This document shows, in pieces, positions 45,510 through 53,318 of a stretch of 64,000 nucleotides of DNA; the stretch's first letter is position 1, and each line of letters opens with the position of its first letter. The notes beneath the pieces are model-generated. The model saw nothing but the letters and a program-made list of their open reading frames with translations, searched no databases and was not told the origin of the DNA. The DNA is taken from positions 95,186 to 159,185 of the forward strand of contig JAQUMH010000001.1 of assembly GCA_028718185.1 (NCBI GenBank), in the 5' to 3' direction. Position numbers and translations under genes: made by a program. Origin of the DNA: Elusimicrobiota bacterium. Its GTDB lineage: Bacteria; Elusimicrobiota; UBA8919.

Positions 45510-46519
45510 ATCAGCCCTTCTTTTTCGTCAAAACCATACATTAAATTCATATTCTGAATCGCCTGTTGTGATGCCCCGCTTCCAAGATTATCAATTACAG
45601 ACGTTACTATTAAAACATTTGTCCTATTGTCCTTATTCACAGCCACTTCACAATAGTTGGTATTTTCAACATTTTTAGTTTGAGCACTTTCAACAACCCG
45701 TGTAAATACTTCATTTTCATAGTATTTCCTGTAAACCTTTACAATCTCATCCTGTGAAATATCTTTCTTTAAATTCAGGTAAATTGTTGACAAAAGACCC
45801 CTTTCCTGCGGAATTATATGCGGAGTGAAACATATTTTTATTGCTGCTTTTGTTGAGGCAATTTGTGAAAGTTCCTGCTCAATTTCCGGGATATGCCTGT
45901 GATGCCCTCCTATTTTATAAGCATATGTATTTGGGGATTTATATTCCTTGACGAATTTTCTGCCGCCACCGGAAATTCCGCTCTTAGAGTCAACAATTAT
46001 TTTTTCAATATCAGCAATTTTTTCTTTTATAGCAGGATAACAACCCAGAATCGTACTTATCGGGTAGCAGCCGGGATTCGCTATTAAATCTGCTTTTTTT
46101 ATTTTCTCCCTATAAAGCTCAGGTAATCCGTAAACTGCTTTATTTAAAAGCTCAGGATTAGTGTGTTTTTTACCATACCACTTTTCATATACATCCGGAT
46201 CTTTTATCCGATAGTCCGCACTCAGGTCAATCACTTTCTTTCCTAAAGAAATAAATTTTGCCACATATTCCATGGATACATTGTGCGGAAGCGCCGTGAA
46301 AATGATATCGGAACCGCCTGCAATTTTTTCAACATCAATATCTTCACATAAAATGTCGAGTTTGTCTTTTAGATAAGGATATATTTCACTTATATGTTTT
46401 GGTTTACCTTCCATCCTTCCGGTTAAAAATGAAATTTTTGCCTTAGGATGCTTTATAAGATTTTTAATAAGTTCTTCACCTGCATAACCTTTCACACCGA
46501 TAACAGCAGCTCTAATCAT
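45506..46519 (-). CDS. argC: N-acetyl-gamma-glutamyl-phosphate reductase
   Basis: 337 residues. NADP-binding GVKGYAGEELIKNLIKHP at the start, the catalytic cysteine in NPGCYPISTILGCYP, and the HRHIPEIEQEL histidine. It reduces N-acetylglutamyl phosphate, the step before argD. It overlaps argJ and rsmI by 4 bp each, so rsmI-argC-argJ are coupled. Confidence 0.96.
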   Translation of the reverse strand: MIRAAVIGVKGYAGEELIKNLIKHPKAKISFLTGRMEGKPKHISEIYPYLKDKLDILCEDIDVEKIAGGSDIIFTALPHNVSMEYVAKFISLGKKVIDLSADYRIKDPDVYEKWYGKKHTNPELLNKAVYGLPELYREKIKKADLIANPGCYPISTILGCYPAIKEKIADIEKIIVDSKSGISGGGRKFVKEYKSPNTYAYKIGGHHRHIPEIEQELSQIASTKAAIKICFTPHIIPQERGLLSTIYLNLKKDISQDEIVKVYRKYYENEVFTRVVESAQTKNVENTNYCEVAVNKDNRTNVLIVTSVIDNLGSGASQQAIQNMNLMYGFDEKEGLI

Positions 46520-47208
46520 TCTTCCCTCTCAATAGATTCTTTAGTGGAAATCAACACTGTGATTTCGCCTAATATTTTCTCGGGTAATTTTCCTATTACC
46601 TCCGGTAATTTGCCTCTTATAAATTCTTCAAACTTTTTTGTAATCTCGCGGGCAACCACCACGTCCGCATCTTCCGGTAATACTTCTGAAATTATTTCTA
46701 ACGTCTTTTTTAAACGGTACGGCGATTCATAAAATATTACGGTTTTATCGAGCTTAGCGAACTTTTCAAATGTTTTTCTGATTTTTCCTTTTTTTCTCGG
46801 TAAAAATCCTAAAAAAATAAAACCGTCAGAAGGCAATCCGCTTCCTGAAAGTGCCGTGATTACTGCTGAAGCGCCGGGTATAGAAACAACTAAAATGTTC
46901 TCCTTAATCGCTTCTTTTACAAGATAGAAACCGGGATCAGAAACAGACGGAGTCCCCGCATCAGTTACAACCGCTATATTGCTGCCCTTTTTTAACTGTT
47001 CAATTATAAAAGGTATTTTTTTAAATCGGTTCTGCTCGTAAAAACTTGTAAGCGGTTTTGATATGTTATAGTTCGACAGCAAAGTTTTACTATGGCGGGT
47101 ATCTTCACAAGCAATTAAATCAACTGACTTCAGGATTTCTAATGCTCTTATAGTAATATCTTTAAGATTTCCAATCGGTGTTGCAACAACATAAAGTACT
47201 CCGGACAT
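46516..47208 (-). CDS. rsmI: 16S rRNA (cytidine-1402-2'-O)-methyltransferase
   Basis: 230 residues from the ATG at 47208. The tetrapyrrole-methylase-fold enzyme has VATPIGNLKDIT, CEDTRHSKTLL, VTDAGTPSVSDPG, SIPGASAVITALSGSGLP and FYESPYRL, the full RsmI signature set. It methylates C1402 in the decoding centre. Confidence 0.95.
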   Translation of the reverse strand: MSGVLYVVATPIGNLKDITIRALEILKSVDLIACEDTRHSKTLLSNYNISKPLTSFYEQNRFKKIPFIIEQLKKGSNIAVVTDAGTPSVSDPGFYLVKEAIKENILVVSIPGASAVITALSGSGLPSDGFIFLGFLPRKKGKIRKTFEKFAKLDKTVIFYESPYRLKKTLEIISEVLPEDADVVVAREITKKFEEFIRGKLPEVIGKLPEKILGEITVLISTKESIEREE

Positions 47209-47229
47209 AATCTTGAAAACCACATATTG

Positions 47230-48495
47230 CTAAATCTTATCAATTAGCAATTCTTTCCCCTTTTTTTTATTTTCTTTTTCAATAATTCTCAGAAATGCGC
47301 TCACAATCTTAGGGTCAAATTGACTGCCCGCACCCTTCTTTAATTCTGCAATAGCAATTTCCTGGGGCAATGCTTTTCTATAAGGCCTGTCAGAAGTCAT
47401 AGCATCGTAAGCGTCGATAACAGCAACTATCCTGGCGCCTATCGGTATTTCCTCACCAACCAATCCCTCAGCGTAACCTGAACCATTGAACCATTCGTGA
47501 TGATAAAGAATTAAAGGTGCAATAGGTGCTAAAAATTCTATTGGTGCTATTATTCTCTCACCAATCAAAGGATGTTTTTTTATTTCTTCTCTTTCAGAAT
47601 CAGTAAGTTTCGATGTTTTTAACAAGATTTCTTCCTTTACTCCTATTTTTCCGATATCATGCATCATAGCAGCATATTCAATATGCTTAATCATTGATTC
47701 CGGAAGATGAATCTCTTTAGCAACCAACTTTGCAAAATAACCTGACCTATCAACGTGTTCTCTTGTATAAGAATCTTTTGCATCAATTGCTTTTGCAAGA
47801 GTCTGCATTGTTTCAAAATAAAGCCGCTGAAGGCTCTGATACAATTCTATGTTTTCTATTGTAGTCGCTGCTTGTCCTGCTAAAAGTTGTAATAAACGCA
47901 AATCATTTTCATTAAATTTTTCCCCTTCTTTTTCCCTATTAACATTAAGAACACCTATAACCTTATTTTTAATTTTAAGAGGAACCGAAATAAATGACCT
48001 TGATGGGTATCTTACGTTTTCTGCTTTAAAAAACCTCGGGTCTGTTTTAACATCTTCAACTAAAATAGGATCGCCGTCACGGGCAACAAGTCCTGCAATT
48101 CCTTCACCAATTTTCAGATGCGTTGTTTCCATTATATCTTTAGGAATTCCCCTGGCAGCGACAATTACAAGTTCATTAGCTGTTTCGTCAATTAACATAA
48201 GCGAACCAATAGTTGTTTTTAACATTTTTATTGCATAATCAATTATCATCTTGGAAAGTATTTGTTTGCTGTGACTTGCAGAAAACTCTAACCCGAAATC
48301 CCTAAGGTCAAACAGCATATTTACAAGATTATTAGCAGAGCTGACACTGTTTGTATATTTTACTTTCACCTCATCTAATTCTTTTTTGAGACTACTTAAA
48401 TGGAATGATTGCGACTTATATCTAAAATAAAGATATATACTGATAAAAACCAAAGCGAATATCAAAAATAAATAAATATACATAAAATATCTCAA
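47230..48495 (-). CDS. GAF / HD-GYP domain protein (putative c-di-GMP phosphodiesterase)
   Basis: 421 residues: N-terminal membrane helix (5-24), a coiled segment, a GAF sensor (about 75-215) and an HD-GYP domain. The latter has HVDRSG, MHDIGKIGV, HPLIGERI, HHEWFNGSGYAEGL and DAYDAMTSDRPYR; the GYP triad is GYA here, a conservative deviation. HD-GYP proteins hydrolyse cyclic di-GMP or related dinucleotides. It follows the HAMP gene by 8 bp, so the two probably form a signalling pair, and the stator genes and pilins elsewhere are plausible outputs. Confidence 0.88.
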   Translation of the reverse strand: MRYFMYIYLFLIFALVFISIYLYFRYKSQSFHLSSLKKELDEVKVKYTNSVSSANNLVNMLFDLRDFGLEFSASHSKQILSKMIIDYAIKMLKTTIGSLMLIDETANELVIVAARGIPKDIMETTHLKIGEGIAGLVARDGDPILVEDVKTDPRFFKAENVRYPSRSFISVPLKIKNKVIGVLNVNREKEGEKFNENDLRLLQLLAGQAATTIENIELYQSLQRLYFETMQTLAKAIDAKDSYTREHVDRSGYFAKLVAKEIHLPESMIKHIEYAAMMHDIGKIGVKEEILLKTSKLTDSEREEIKKHPLIGERIIAPIEFLAPIAPLILYHHEWFNGSGYAEGLVGEEIPIGARIVAVIDAYDAMTSDRPYRKALPQEIAIAELKKGAGSQFDPKIVSAFLRIIEKENKKKGKELLIDKI

Positions 48496-48503
48496 AAACT
48501 ATC

Positions 48504-49085
48504 TTAAACCTTAAAATTTGAAGAAATTTTACTCAAATCAGAGGCAACTTTGGTAAGCTGTCTGGATATTTCCGAAAGATCAGCCGAAGAAATATTTTGC
48601 TGTGAAAACTGCGAAGAAATTGCAGCAAGTTTTTCTGCAGTAACTTTTGAAAGTTCCTTATTATCAGAAACACCCTTTTGAATACTTTCTACCATATTGT
48701 TAAATCTTTCCTGAAGTTCCATAAGTTCGTCACCGGCACGCAAATGCACGCGATGGGTTAAATCGCCTTCAGCAATAGTATCACAAGATTTTTCAAACCT
48801 GAATATCGGACCGGCAAATTTATGTGAAACAAAAATAGAAATAATAAACACAACCACGATTAAAACCACAAGTTTCCCAAGCATCAAATTATTTATCTTA
48901 ACCATCAGCGGAAACAACTCGGGATGATTTAAATCAATAATAGCTCTACCGACTGTATAATAAACATCCCAACCTACAGTAAAAGCAACCAGCAGCATTG
49001 CAACAATAACAATAGTAATGTATTTGAACTGCAAAGCTCTCTTTACAATAACAATTCTTCTTTTGTATTTTGGTTTTTGTTCCAT
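48504..49085 (-). CDS. Orphan HAMP-domain membrane protein
   Basis: 193 residues, two membrane helices (about 20-42 and 71-90) and a HAMP domain (SHKFAGPIFRFEKSCDTIAEGDLTHRVHLRAGDELMELQERFNNM in pieces), then a Ser-rich coiled coil but no signalling output domain. Paralogue-like to 10176-10610 in the SHKxAGPxxRxE motif. It is the first gene of an operon with the HD-GYP protein. Confidence 0.82.
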   Translation of the reverse strand: MEQKPKYKRRIVIVKRALQFKYITIVIVAMLLVAFTVGWDVYYTVGRAIIDLNHPELFPLMVKINNLMLGKLVVLIVVVFIISIFVSHKFAGPIFRFEKSCDTIAEGDLTHRVHLRAGDELMELQERFNNMVESIQKGVSDNKELSKVTAEKLAAISSQFSQQNISSADLSEISRQLTKVASDLSKISSNFKV

Positions 49086-49146
49086 TCTTCCCCTCCATTA
49101 AAAGTTATGATAAAAATTGAATAAAACGTTAAATTCTATTTATATA

Positions 49147-49175
49147 AATATAACACAAAACCCGAAAAAAGTCAA
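49147..49175 (-). promoter_or_regulatory. Predicted promoter of the HAMP/HD-GYP operon
   Basis: Minus-strand TTGACT (49175-49170) and TATATT (49152-49147) with a 17-bp spacer, about 60 bp upstream of the HAMP start. The rest of the 333-bp gap (49086-49418) is AT-rich with nothing else recognised. Confidence 0.6.
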
Positions 49176-49418
49176 GTAAATTATGCACTACTGCCTGTGA
49201 CTTGTGATTTTACTACAATTTACCGTACCAATTTGTGCATTTTTTGCAAATTTTCCAAACAACGCATACCTAATTGTTTTCTTTTTGCCACAATTATAAA
49301 TTATTATTTTACGGTAATTTTACATATATTTCACAAGAATTCAAGAAATATTTAATAGAGATTAACAAACCGGAGAATTCTTTAATTAAACGAGGGAATT
49401 GAAATGTTTTTACTTAAT

Positions 49419-49793
49419 TTATTTTCTGTATTTATTGTATTCTTTTTGTTTATTATCTATCATTTTTTTAAGTTCTTTTTCCTGCTGCTTTTCCGGAAGG
49501 TTGAATACTTTTCCATATTCTTTGTTATAAGCTGCCTCTGATTTTTCTATTTGCGGTTTTACTCCATCTATCATTTTCTGCATCTTTTTAAGTTCCCTTT
49601 CATTCCTGGCATCCATTTGCTCGTTTTGCTCCCGATACTCTTGTGCTTTTATTATCATTCCACCCCCCTGTGATTTAAAAACTTCTTTTTTTACCTCAGC
49701 CGGTGATAAAACCACTCTATTAACAAAAAGATAAACACCGGAAAGTATTATTAATACTAAAACAATAAAAACAATTTCATTAAATTTAATCAT
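49419..49793 (-). CDS. Single-helix membrane protein with coiled coil
   Basis: 124 residues from the ATG at 49793 (an in-frame ATG at 49829 lies inside a terminator hairpin). One membrane helix near the N-terminus (about 7-27) and a highly charged, Gln/Lys/Glu-rich helical remainder with ELKKMQKMIDG and EKQQEKELKKMIDNKQ. No family recognised. It is downstream of the TadE-like pilin gene and may be part of the pilus cluster. Confidence 0.6.
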   Translation of the reverse strand: MIKFNEIVFIVLVLIILSGVYLFVNRVVLSPAEVKKEVFKSQGGGMIIKAQEYREQNEQMDARNERELKKMQKMIDGVKPQIEKSEAAYNKEYGKVFNLPEKQQEKELKKMIDNKQKEYNKYRK

Positions 49794-49820
49794 GTGATTG
49801 TTGAAAAACTTAACAATCCT

Positions 49821-49853
49821 CAAGACCATTGAGACTTTTTCAATGGTCTTTTA
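49821..49853. terminator. Hairpin between pilin and coiled-coil gene
   Basis: AAGACCATTGA...TCAATGGTCTT, a perfect 11-bp stem followed by TTTT on the plus strand and preceded by T-poor sequence on the other. It directly follows the TadE-like gene on the minus strand and overlaps the extended start of the next gene. Confidence 0.6.
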
Positions 49854-50318
49854 AAAGGACGCCCTGCCACAAACAACCGATTCTGAAAATATTTTATCTT
49901 CCCGGGGTGTATCCGTCCAAAAAGAAAGTTTACCCAAATTAAAAATCTTCAGATTATATTCAACAGTAACCTTATCTCCTTTTACAAGCCCGACTCTTAC
50001 TGATTCCCATTTTACTTTTATTTTTGATGTATCAAATTTTGGCCACCCTTCCACAAAATATTGCCTGACTTCGTTTTCCATAATATTTTTTTCTACCCTA
50101 TCTGTCGCCATCAAAAACGCACCATGCCTCGCTGCCTGATGTAACCGCTGCTTAACAATAAATATCTTCGCAATAGTAATCGTCCCGCTAATAAACAAAG
50201 GAAGAACAATCAAAGCAATAATAAATTCTATAAATGCCTGCCCGCCAAAGCCTAGTGGCGTGGCCTGCCCGCTATGACACAATGTCGCGGCATTACCTTT
50301 AATATTAAATAATTTCAT
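49851..50318 (-). CDS. TadE-like pseudopilin
   Basis: 155 residues. A leader of about 27 residues ends in a class III prepilin site G/QAFIEF (Glu at +5), followed by a hydrophobic helix and a soluble domain with an R-H-G-A-F-L motif typical of TadE proteins. The leader contains a 9-residue motif (ATPLGFGGQ) coded by repeat DNA shared with the Flp genes. Cleavage by a TadV/FppA-like peptidase would remove it. Part of the pilin cluster 49.8-53.3 kb. Confidence 0.75.
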   Translation of the reverse strand: MKLFNIKGNAATLCHSGQATPLGFGGQAFIEFIIALIVLPLFISGTITIAKIFIVKQRLHQAARHGAFLMATDRVEKNIMENEVRQYFVEGWPKFDTSKIKVKWESVRVGLVKGDKVTVEYNLKIFNLGKLSFWTDTPREDKIFSESVVCGRASF

Positions 50319-50425
50319 ATTAAATTACGGGAAAATTCCTTTATAATGTCATGTTTGCATAGGGAAAACAAGCACATAAAGACAAATCCTTTTTTGTAGT
50401 CGCACCGCAAGGCGGTGCTGCTACA
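50310..50425. repeat. Pilin upstream repeat, copy 1, with GTAG hairpin a
   Basis: About 100 bp upstream of the TadE-like gene closely matches 52236-52331 upstream of the Flp gene (shared CATATTAAATTACG, GAAAATTCCT, ACATAAAGACAAATCC). It ends in a hairpin with GTAG at 50396-50399 and stem CACCGC/GCGGTG. Confidence 0.8.
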
Positions 50426-50577
50426 TTTTTAATGAACACTTACCAACCAAGATAGACTACTATAATTACTGAGTTATCTATTACTCTAAGCTTTTCGTTT
50501 CCTGTTTCTCATTTCTTATTTCCTAATTTCCAATTTCTTTCCCACTTCCTACTCCCTACTTCCTACTTCCTGTCTAT
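50426..50577. repeat. Degenerate ACTTCCT/TTTCTTA tandem repeat
   Basis: From 50500 to 50575 the gap consists of 7-bp words such as ATTTCTT, ACTTCCT and CCTACTT. The left part (50426-50500) shows nothing recognisable. Confidence 0.5.
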
Positions 50578-51513
50578 TTAATGCTGATACCCCCCTTGAA
50601 CCGGAACTAACCGGGCATCAAACTGTGGCCAGAAACAAATAGGTTCTACTCCCCAACCCCAACCTCCCTCATCTCTATCTCTCGGAAAACCGCCATTATG
50701 TAAAGATGAACCTTTCTTAACGTTTAACCAAACTTTCGCCTGAGCTATCGCCATTGCCTGGGCAGGTTTTTGTAAACCAATTAACGAGGAAGCATATGTT
50801 TCATTGTTTTTACATGCCACCCATTCCATTTCCTGGTCCGGCTGGGCGTTTCTATAACTATTTTCCCAAATCCTGCAATAATACGCAGTATCATACGTTT
50901 TTCTAAACGGCGGCCATGGAACAGGTATATGACCTATCATCTTTAATATTGTAAATCTCATTTTCCTGCTTTTCATCCCCGTCCCGGAACCGCCTTTAAC
51001 AAATTTCCCGATACTGCTATCTGCCCCGTTCATTTTCGCTGCCTGATAACCTGTCAGATAAGGTCCTCCACCCGCACCCTGATTCATTGCTTTCAATGCT
51101 GTAAGATGTGCTTGAAAAGGACCCATCATACCTTTAAACATTCCGCCTTCTTTGATATTATGGAACATATAAATAGAATACAAATGAGTTCCTGCATTCA
51201 ATTCAGATGTCTTATTAAGGAAAGCAGCTCTACATCTTACGGCTGAAAGTGCAGCAGCATCAGCAGCCGTTTGCATTTTTTGCCGGTTCAACTCAAGCAT
51301 ACCAAGATTCCAAACAAGAATTGAAAACATTGAAAGCACAACCACCACCAAAGCCACAAGCGGCAAAACCTGCCCTTTATTTGAATGTAAAAATACCAAA
51401 TCAGATTGCTTCGTCGTCACAAACACATTATGACCCCTCGCAATGACCACACTTTCCTTGTCATTGCGAACCAAAGGTGAAGCAATCTCATCTTTTTTTA
51501 AATTTCCGGACAT
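50578..51513 (-). CDS. TadG-like pilus protein
   Basis: 311 residues from the ATG at 51513 (GAGGAG 7 bp upstream). After a 50-residue leader the motif NKG/QVLPLVALVVVVLSMFSILVWNLGMLELNRQKMQTAADAAALSAV matches the N-terminal region of TadG-type proteins (quoted in pieces: QVLPLVALVVVV, NRQKMQTAADAAALSAV). The leader is translated from a GCAATGA/TCATTGC palindrome. The soluble part has an AxQAHLTAL segment and a Pro/Trp-rich tail. Probably a pilus-associated periplasmic or surface protein. Confidence 0.72.
   Translation of the reverse strand: MSGNLKKDEIASPLVRNDKESVVIARGHNVFVTTKQSDLVFLHSNKGQVLPLVALVVVVLSMFSILVWNLGMLELNRQKMQTAADAAALSAVRCRAAFLNKTSELNAGTHLYSIYMFHNIKEGGMFKGMMGPFQAHLTALKAMNQGAGGGPYLTGYQAAKMNGADSSIGKFVKGGSGTGMKSRKMRFTILKMIGHIPVPWPPFRKTYDTAYYCRIWENSYRNAQPDQEMEWVACKNNETYASSLIGLQKPAQAMAIAQAKVWLNVKKGSSLHNGGFPRDRDEGGWGWGVEPICFWPQFDARLVPVQGGYQH
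51439..51468. repeat. CGCAATGA...TCATTGCG palindrome inside a pilin leader
   Basis: A palindrome of the widespread TGTCATTGCGAG family lies in codons 16-25 of the TadG-like gene. The same family recurs at 60081-60172. Confidence 0.75.
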
Positions 51514-51591
51514 TAAGATACTCCTCACTTATCACAAATATTCGTGAACTATTCGTGATTTTTTGCTTATTCGTGTTTATTCGTGAATATT

Positions 51592-52026
51592 TTACGGTAG
51601 AGGATTTGGAATTTCTGTTTGCATCCTGGATGTAACTTTTATCGGAACACCTGCTTTCCAACTTCCATATTTAAAAATAGGGTCATAATAAAATAATATT
51701 GTAGCGTTTATTGAATAAATTTTTAAATCATCCTTACTCAAAGGATATATAGCAAAATTACTCTTTGTTGCTATATTTGTTTTATTAATTGTAACAGAAC
51801 AGGGCAAACCGAGTGTCCGCATAGTTACATAATTAGCTGCAATCGCCGGACTTTTATTTACGGAGACAGCCCGGACAGCAGCAAAAGCAGCACCGTTTAA
51901 GTGAAACATAGTCCACGATAACCGCGCAATATCCATTATCCCAAAAATAAGTGCAATTAATAATACGGAAATAATAGCAAACTCAACAATAGTCTGACCT
52001 TTGTTTGCATGAACGTTTATTTTCAT
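51592..52026 (-). CDS. TadE-like pseudopilin
   Basis: 144 residues with short leader MKINVHANKG, class III prepilin site G/QTIVEF (Glu +5), then a long hydrophobic helix and the characteristic NGAAFAAVRAVSV after a short gap. This is a TadE-type minor pilin. It overlaps the Flp gene by 4 bp and is the only member whose leader has no repeat insertion. Confidence 0.8.
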   Translation of the reverse strand: MKINVHANKGQTIVEFAIISVLLIALIFGIMDIARLSWTMFHLNGAAFAAVRAVSVNKSPAIAANYVTMRTLGLPCSVTINKTNIATKSNFAIYPLSKDDLKIYSINATILFYYDPIFKYGSWKAGVPIKVTSRMQTEIPNPLP

Positions 52027-52244
52027 GGCACCATCCCGGCTGCACCTGCTCTCGCAGATGATGCCTTGCCGTATACATTAACAAGCCGTGCTTGAAAACC
52101 ACTGATTCCGACCCAAGCCAAAATAACACATAGCAAAAGAACCAGCACATATTCCGTCATCGCCTGCCCGCCATGATTTAGTGGTGTGGCCTGCCCGCCA
52201 TGACTTAGTGGCGAGGCTTGCCCTTTAAAACTAAATAATCTCAT
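52023..52244 (-). CDS. Flp-type major pilin with triplicated leader
   Basis: 73 residues. The mature part begins QAMTEYVLVLLLCVILAW (class III site G/QAMTEY with Glu +5, Tyr +6) and ends in a short helix. The leader reads GQASPLSHGGQATPLNHGGQA, two extra copies of a 9-residue unit encoded by 27-bp DNA repeats. Only the last GQ is followed by the correct TEY, so only it should be cleaved. Confidence 0.78.
   Translation of the reverse strand: MRLFSFKGQASPLSHGGQATPLNHGGQAMTEYVLVLLLCVILAWVGISGFQARLVNVYGKASSARAGAAGMVP
52157..52222 (-). repeat. In-frame 27-bp leader repeats (two units)
   Basis: Two consecutive units reading GCC-ACA-CCA-CTA-AAT-CAT on the minus strand (A-T-P-L-N-H-G-G-Q). Single or partial units occur at 50236-50278 and 52488-52521. 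Confidence 0.8.
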
Positions 52245-52344
52245 ATTAAATTACGTGAAAATTCCTGCATATTGTTATGTTTGCCAAGGGCAAACGACTA
52301 CATAAAGACAAATCCTTTTTTGTAGTCGCACGCCCTTGGCGTGC
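52236..52344. repeat. Pilin upstream repeat, copy 2, with GTAG hairpin b
   Basis: Matches copy 1 over about 95 bp and ends in GTAG (52322-52325) plus hairpin GCACGCC-CTT-GGCGTGC. It is between the two Flp genes. Confidence 0.8.
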
Positions 52345-52347
52345 TAA

Positions 52348-52551
52348 TTATTTACCGGACTGTGTTGCTGTACCTATCTTTTTTGCTCCCGTTTCAAACG
52401 CTGTTTTTATTTTTCCACCGAACAACTCAACAGCAGCATATGCAAGAATAGCAATAAGAAATACTATTAGAACATATTCCGTCATTCCCTGCCCGCCATG
52501 GTTTAGTGGCGCGGCCTGACCTTTTTTGTTATTCAAAAACCGTTTAATCAA
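52348..52551 (-). CDS. Flp-type pilin
   Basis: 67 residues: leader MIKRFLNNKKGQAAPLNHGG, class III site G/QGMTEYVLIVFL (Glu +5, Tyr +6), one helix and a basic C-terminus. Leader includes one unit of the 27-bp repeat. A plausible major pilin of the Tad/Flp system; the assembly ATPase (TadA) and platform genes are not in the window. Confidence 0.78.
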   Translation of the reverse strand: MIKRFLNNKKGQAAPLNHGGQGMTEYVLIVFLIAILAYAAVELFGGKIKTAFETGAKKIGTATQSGK

Positions 52552-52584
52552 TTTACATCACCCCCTTTTTGTAAAGAATTATTT

Positions 52585-52608
52585 AGCCGAGCAAGCTCAG
52601 CAACTACA
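52585..52608 (-). repeat. GTAG hairpin d (3' of RAYT gene)
   Basis: Minus strand GTAG (52607-52604) followed by a TGCTGAGC/GCTCGGC-type stem. Nearly the same 25 bp recurs as hairpin e inside the RAYT gene. It overlaps the RAYT stop. Confidence 0.75.
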
Positions 52609-53058
52609 ACTTTCATAAAATTGCTCAAATTTAATATTATCTGCAAGCGGATTGTTTCGAATATATTCTCTAATCTTTGCTAATGCCTTTTCATTTCTTA
52701 TAATATGTTCATAATAATTGGGTTGCCACAGCCGTTTTTGTAGTTGCCAACCTTGGTTGGCATATTTTTTCACAAAAACAGTAGTTTTTGATTTAAACTT
52801 TCTCATAACTTCACCAAGTGTGTATTTACAGTCTTGAAGTATTACAATTAAATGTATATGGTTTGGCATTAATGTGTAATAATCTAATTTTACTCCTCTC
52901 AAATTATTCAGCCGAGCAAGCTCGACAACTACAACTTTTTTAATTTGAGAATTCTCTAAATATGGTTTATTATAATTTGTACATAATGTTATAAAATAAC
53001 ATCCTTCAGTTTTATAATCATAATCTTTTAATCTGATATTTTTTCGTTTGTTTAACAT
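52597..53058 (-). CDS. REP-associated tyrosine transposase (RAYT, Y1/IS200-like)
   Basis: 153 residues with the HUH motif MPNHIHLIV (His67, His69) and the nucleophile region WQPNYYEHIIRN (Tyr115/116), the signature of TnpA-REP proteins, single-strand DNA nickases that act on REP hairpins with a GTAG foot. Two GTAG hairpins lie within the coding sequence and a third at the stop codon. The segment KKVVVVELARLNNL and the segment YANQGWQLQKRL are encoded by those hairpins. It may be the mobiliser of the GTAG family seen around it. Confidence 0.88.
   Translation of the reverse strand: MLNKRKNIRLKDYDYKTEGCYFITLCTNYNKPYLENSQIKKVVVVELARLNNLRGVKLDYYTLMPNHIHLIVILQDCKYTLGEVMRKFKSKTTVFVKKYANQGWQLQKRLWQPNYYEHIIRNEKALAKIREYIRNNPLADNIKFEQFYESCSC
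52739..52763 (+). repeat. GTAG hairpin c (inside RAYT gene)
   Basis: GTAG (52740-52743) followed by stem TGCCAACC/GGTTGGCA. It encodes part of the RAYT protein on the opposite strand. Confidence 0.75.
52910..52933 (-). repeat. GTAG hairpin e (inside RAYT gene)
   Basis: Minus strand GTAG (52932-52929) followed by TCGAGC-TT-GCTCGG. It matches hairpin d except for a two-base swap. Confidence 0.75.
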
Positions 53059-53138
53059 ATTTTCTTTATTTCACATTATATTTATTTTTAATTTCTATCA
53101 ATTTCTACAAATTTCTTAATTTCTATCTTATTTTTTAC

Positions 53139-53318
53139 TCATTTCATATTAACTGTTATATTATCTATTGCTTGCAAAAAGGCTAAGTCTAAAGCTTTAC
53201 CGAATAACTGGACGGCGCCTAATGATATAATTACAATTAAAAAAATAATCAGTATATACTCAACCATGGATTGACCATTTTTATTTATATTGAGTCCGGC
53301 TTTTTTCCAATATTTCAT
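53139..53318 (-). CDS. Third Flp-type pilin (short, unannotated)
   Basis: 59-residue ORF. Leader MKYWKKAGLNINKNG, class III site G/QSMVEYILIIFL (Glu +5, Tyr +6), then IVIISLGAVQLFGKALDLAFLQAIDN. Architecture equals the neighbouring Flp pilins. The first 38 bp overlap the end of the PorV-like gene and no strong ribosome site is visible, so it could be translationally coupled. Confidence 0.7.
   Translation of the reverse strand: MKYWKKAGLNINKNGQSMVEYILIIFLIVIISLGAVQLFGKALDLAFLQAIDNITVNMK

Noticed and set aside
50310-50425. c-di-GMP riboswitch before pilin genes
   Set aside because: The conserved GEMM core sequences are not visible; the similarity is explained by a duplicated repeat ending in a GTAG hairpin.
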